Origin: Patiria pectinifera
Taxonomy: Eukaryota > Echinodermata > Asteroidea > Valvatida > Asterinidae
Assembly (NCBI GenBank): GCA_029964075.1
Contig: CM057144.1
Span: forward strand, 11,679,281 to 11,743,280
DNA: 64,000 nt
Direction: 5' to 3'
The notes beneath the pieces are model-generated. The model saw nothing but the letters and a program-made list of their open reading frames with translations. It was not told where the DNA came from and made no database searches. Positions 58,899 to 64,000 of this stretch are shown piece by piece (the stretch's first letter is position 1; the number at the start of each line of letters is the position of its first letter). A program made the position numbers and the translations under genes.

Positions 58899-61800
58899 TT
58901 AAGACAGTTTAGCACCCATCCAACATCTGGCTGTAGTCAGAGCTAAAATGGGCAATAAACTGGATGAGGTTGTTGATGCCTATTTCAACCCTCACCCCAC
59001 AATAAATTTTCCACTTGCTCGAAAAAGTCAAGCACCTCTGACGAGAAGTGGCACACATTCATAACATGACAGAGACTGAGAAACCCCCTGCTCATACCGG
59101 CGACTTAATGCTTTCCTTGACAAACCCCCAGGGTCCTGGGCAAAATTCTTGATGAGCCAAATGAAGAGATGAATTTCAGGTATGCTGGCGTCTAATGTAG
59201 GCATGTTATGCCGCACAACATAATCTGAATGGCAATTGAAAGTTCTACATGTACACTGGGCACTACGCAAGCCCTAATGCTTTGTTTTCATTTAATTGGA
59301 ATGTCCTTCAGCCCATCGCAAATTCAATTTGTACAGGTATGCCTGAACTTCAGAGGCAGGTCCGACATGCGTAGCATCAGGCCCAACATGCCTACCATCA
59401 GGCCATATTATTTAGGGCAAAGCCCTTTATCCAATCCCTTTCAGTTGTAAATGTTAGCCTCTTCCAGAAATGTAAAAATTCTGCATTCTTAAAAGCAGTG
59501 AAATTGTGAACCCTGTAACCTCCAACTTTGTACCTGGCTAGTTGCCCAAACTACAAGTTAATGCACCCAGGCCCCCAAATATAAGGTTGATAGGTGGTAC
59601 CCCTCCAACCTCCTCCAACAAAGGGTGAACCTAGCAAGCCTCCAACCATCAAACTTTGCACCTCAAGACTAAAAGTTGTGCACCCTTAGGCCCCCAAGTT
59701 TACATTATTTATATTTCTGTGCGCCCCACAAATCCCCAACTGTAAGGTTTTGCACCCCTCAAACCCCAAACTAATGGCACCCCTCAAACCCCAAAGTAAT
59801 GCCACCCCTCAAACCCAAAACTAGTGGCACCCCTGTACACCCTTCAATCCCTATAACTAAAAGGTTTTTTCATCCCTCACACCCCAACTATGAGGTCAGG
59901 CCCCCCCCCCCACTCTGTTTCTTTTCCATGCAGGGAAACTGCTGATTGTCCCCACAAGGGGCCCTGTGATATAATGTCCAGTGTATATCGTAAAATTCCA
60001 AGCAACTTATAAATCACAGCAGACAGGAAACAAACACAGTGTTGTGAACTTGAAGCAATTTGTTCGTTTTGCACAATAAGCGCTGTGTTCAAGTTTCCCT
60101 GGCCAGTGTTGACAGTCATAACACAATGACGAATCTGAAATGGTCACTGGTCCCTTTAAAGACAACACACAGCTTGCAGTGTTGAATTGTAAACATGGTT
60201 TGAAAACACTGCCCTCAGTGTTCACCAGTGTGCGTGCGTGTTTGTGCGTACGTGCGAGCATAGTGGGATGTATACACGTCCGCGTACGTTTGGTTTGGCT
60301 GGTGCCCTTTGCTTTGCCCGGCGTCCCAAATTCTCTGAATCCTGGACGTGCGAGTGAGTCAGCCTCTTGGAATGGGACTCATCCCCAGTATGACTCTGGG
60401 GCCGTGGGAAAAATGCGCCGAGAGTTCACACAACCTCCGCGGAATCCGAGGAGCGATGATGAGGAACGTGATAAGGGGAGACAGGAGGATGATAAAGTAG
60501 GAGAGATGCTGGGAGGAGAAAAACGATGATGCGGACGATTGACGGAAAGAGAGAGAGAGAGAGAGAAGAGGAGAGGAGGGGCTTGTGTTTAAGGAGTGGG
60601 AGGTTTGGAAGATGGTTATTAAAGAGGAGGATAAATTTGGGAAGACACTGGAAGGCAAATATGACGATGCGGACAAGAGAACAGAGGAGGGGCGGGGCTT
60701 GTATCTGAGAGGGGGAGGTTTAGACGGTGGTGAATTGCTTCCTGGAACATTGTTGAAACGGGGCAAGGAAGATTGTTGAATCACCACAGAAGCAAAAAAC
60801 ACAATTTTCCAGTCTTACTATGGAGGTACAAGGCAACTACCCACCACCATCTCAATGTTAACCCCACCCTTTTTTGGGCCCCTCCTTTTACCCAATGTGG
60901 TCTGTTGAGGCAAGGAAGCCCAGCTATTTGCTGTTTGTACATTTGGATGGAACATCCCGGTATGTGGATTATGATAAGGATGGCAAGTATGACAGGCGGT
61001 TTGCGCACCTGACATTGTAAATGGATAATAGCACTCGTGTCTCCGGCTCTGATCACACAGGGGTCGACGCACCGCAAACCATTTGAACAGTGGTCCCCAA
61101 CATATAGGGTTTTACTATTGAGTCTGCTTGTATGACAAAAGTGCTTTTACTGAAAGTTTTCCAAACATTGTTTTCGCTTGCAGCTTTGGCTGCGTATCCT
61201 AAAAATGTATACGAAACATGTTATGTATGTTTACACATATGTACATCTTGAGGTTATCATCAAAACTTAGTTCAGAACTCAGTCTCAGATTCGAACTTTT
61301 ACCATTACAAAAATAATTTAGCACAAAAGCGTAATTTTTGTATAAGTTTCAAGTACCGTACTCCCACAAAAAGCCACATGCCAAACAAACTTAGTGCCAT
61401 GGATAGCATTATACCGATATGTGGAGTTTTGTTTTAAAAAAAATAACCACAAACAAAAGTTTCAAGGGCAAATATCAGCGCAGCAGAAGAGGTCAGGGAC
61501 CTGGTCTATTTGCCATTTTCTTAAAAAAAAAAATGAAAAAATGGCATGTTAACCAGTTGGAAACCCGCACACTGTCCTAATAAAATATTTCCTGGGGCAT
61601 AAATCTGGCAAGGAACACTGCAGTCATATCTTGCACGTTTTGACCTCTCGCCTAAAAAAAAAAGTAAAAACAAAATTTGAGTGAAGAATTCCTTCTCCGG
61701 AATTAAGTCGACATTATGAATCAAATTCTTGCTCTAAGTGAGGCAGGAGGGGAGGCTGGAGATTTCTGCTTCCCAGTCACGTGTTTTTGGGGTTGAGGTT

Positions 61801-62062
61801 GACCCCGTTGATTAACCTCCACCCCAGGGTGGCATGCCGGGGTCTAACGGACCCTCCGTTACCACCATTTCCTGTTCTGCTGGTAGCACATTATGATTTA
61901 TTAGGTTCTGCGCTGGGGGGAGAAAAACCATAACTCACCGGTCCAGGAATGTTTTTTTTTCTGGTTTCTCTTTTAACAAGCTTAGGCCAAATTCTACACC
62001 TATGCCCCCAGACTTAGCAGAACTGTACGAGGCACATACATTGTATATATATCCCACACTTC

Positions 62063-62577
62063 TTAAAAGGAATGTACATCATTGGCTTTTGCTGTAATTT
62101 TCAGAAAAGAACTATTTGAGGGATTAGATTAAATATTGCTACACTGATATGTTTGAAGTTTTGTGCTCGAAAATGCTGGAAAAACTAAGAAAAACAAAAA
62201 TGCTCAAGTGGTCTGGTTCTCTGACTCCACTAAAGATAAAACGGATCAATTTATAGATGCCAGAAAATTGTAAGGTTTAGTCTACTGGCCTGCACCTGTT
62301 CGTGAACATGTAACCAAAAGCAAACAACATTTTGACTGAAAAAGAAATGTAAATTTGGAGCAGTAGTTGAAAAATAGTTAGGTTTTTCCAACGGTGGTCG
62401 GCTGACCACCGTTGGAAATGTATACAAAAATACCATTTTCTTGAAAATGACTTCACAACAGGTGCCATAATTTAACAGGATGCTTGAGACTGTCATTTAC
62501 CAACATCCTAGTATTATTTCGGAAAAACTTGGTAGTTTTGTTTTTCGATGTTTGCAAATGTTGTATATTCCCTTTAA
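62063..62577. mobile_element. MITE family C, minus-orientation copy
   Basis: Begins TTAAAAGGAATGTACATC and ends TTGTATATTCCCTTTAA. The central palindrome (CCAACGGTGGTCGGC / GACCACCGTTGG) lies at about 62386-62417. Small internal deletions separate it from the copy at 58 kb. Confidence 0.9.
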
Positions 62578-64000
62578 GTCTGTTGTGAATTTGTTTTGTT
62601 TTCAGAAGAAAGTTGAAACCTTTGTGTAATTTAGAAAGTAATAAATGAGGCCCAATTTGTTGTATTTTGGACATCGAATTGGTCCAAGAAGTGAGCAATT
62701 AGTGCATACGTCAACTCAACAATGTCGTGCTAAACAAATAACATGTAGCACAAATACATGTAAGTATAAATGAACAAAAAAACATAACATTTTGAATGGT
62801 TGAAATTTAAATAAAGTTAAGAGTTCATAAGATACCCAAACACTTTTCTTGCCTGTTTCTTTAACCACACCAAGCCTTTGAAATGCTAATATAGGATTTA
62901 GAAATTAATTTTACATAAATTACAAAGGTCATCACTGACTATCTAACATTTTGGATAAAAGACTGGAAAGAGTCCACATGTACATGAACTCGTACATGTA
63001 CAAAAAAAATATGTATGTGTACTTTGTTCTAAATATTGTGTAAATAGGTGTTCTGCATATGTGCATGTCGATGCACAATGGCTAGCCTTTTCTCAAGGTT
63101 GCAGAAAAACCTCACTGGCAGTGTCAGGGAGCACTCAGTACATTTCAGCCGCCCATAAAACATCGAACACGTAAATACCATAAGTTAAAAAATGCGCTGC
63201 ACTTGCGTCTATTTCAAATACGTACTATCAAAATATTGCCGGGGCTGCCGGCAGTATTTAAGACAAAAAAAAAGAAGAAGTTAACTAGGCTGGCGCTAGC
63301 CCGAAGAAACATCACACATATCTTAGAATCCGACGACAGGAATATTATCATTTGACATTCTTGCATTCCTCGTGGCTCCCCTCCCCACCAGTTTTACAGG
63401 ACAAGGTATCTGTCTGATGATGTCTGTGTACAAGTTGGACTTGTCCAATGTACGTGTGCAGAAACGACACAGTATACCACATCAGTCCTGCATTACAAGG
63501 TTGAGCCGTTACACGAGACACATGCTTGATTCATTGGTGGTACACATTGTGGACGTTTTGAGTTTCTTGCTCGGTTGTGTTGTGTTGTTTGCCCAGCAGA
63601 CACTGATAAGCCCGGGAGTAGGGACAAACTTTTTCAAGTCGCAGTGGCATGCCACAGGAACATGCCAGGTATGCGGAGTAAACTGTCCCAGTGTGGCCTT
63701 CTCGCCGGGCATTTCTCACGGTCCGTCTGGCTGATTTGTTGCTGAGGGGAGGACTTGATAAGAAGTGGAAGTTGGACTCCTAGCAGGAATAGCTGGAACA
63801 TTCTCAGTTCTCAAAGTCTTTGTTTCTACCGTGGCACTAACTTTGTAAAATGCTGGAGGAAAAATCGTCTTTAAGAAGATATCGCGAACGTCCATCTGTG
63901 TAAGAGCCTGACTACATGGAGCTACAGTCTTTACCTTGGAAATGCCTGTAAAAATGTGGTGCGTGGAATTCCGCAGGATTTGTAAAAGTTTGTTTCCTTC

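Larger units (their letters stand above)
58216..64000. other. Right-hand gene-free stretch
   Basis: Apart from two family C elements it holds degenerate CACCCCTCAAACCCC repeats (59745-59850), a purine-rich patch (60520-60720) and AT-rich unique sequence. Open frames at 60140-60529 and 63372-63734 lack recognisable domains. No gene was recognised; it could be a long intron or intergenic. Confidence 0.5.

Noticed and set aside
60140-60802. Charged open frames on both strands near 60.4 kb
   Set aside because: The region is purine-rich low-complexity sequence. Frames overlap on both strands and there is no motif or matching splice pair.
63372-63734. 120-codon plus-strand frame near the right edge
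   Set aside because: It has a hydrophobic patch but no recognisable family, poor composition for coding sequence, and overlapping minus-strand frames. Left unannotated.

Overview
This is a eukaryotic nuclear window, most likely from a marine invertebrate deuterostome (echinoderm or hemichordate more than anything else). Reasons: intron-rich genes with GT-AG junctions, metazoan kinetochore and spliceosome proteins, a metazoan relative of slime-mould cAMP receptors, and tRNA-derived SINEs with a tail block of the kind seen in sea urchins, sea stars and acorn worms. The species cannot be named from sequence alone.

I rebuilt five multi-exon genes by joining exons at splice sites whose phases agree, plus one possible first exon at the left edge. 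Left to right: a possible minus-strand first exon (243-200); MIS12, a kinetochore subunit (+, 3398-6695 or slightly further); a seven-transmembrane receptor of the Dictyostelium cAMP-receptor family (-, 22423 down to 13439 or 11064, with two alternative last exons); CWC15, a spliceosome protein (+, 23675-27423, divergent from the receptor and with one GC-AG intron); and two head-to-head paralogues of D-cysteine desulfhydrase/ACC-deaminase-like PLP enzymes (-, 35582-30152; +, 38584-53267). The two enzyme genes share seven internal exons of equal or nearly equal size and the same intron phases, so they come from an ancient duplication. The plus copy has a changed phosphate-binding loop.

The rest is mostly repeats: several families of short non-autonomous DNA transposons (TTAA-ended families A, B and C; a mariner-like and a pogo-like element; foldbacks), four tRNA-derived SINEs, and many minisatellites. 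The largest is a five-unit tandem array (43188-49960) in intron 6 of the plus-strand enzyme gene. It is rich in TGACGTCA, each unit begins with a short hairpin of one of two types, and the array ends in two palindromes carrying the same signatures. No genes were recognised in 53.3-64 kb.

The genes do not form a pathway. The most unusual signals are structural: alternative receptor tails, an intron made of decayed copies of its own splice-donor junction, a filled/empty site pair for a nested transposon, unrelated MITEs sharing a central palindrome, and the hairpin-headed array.
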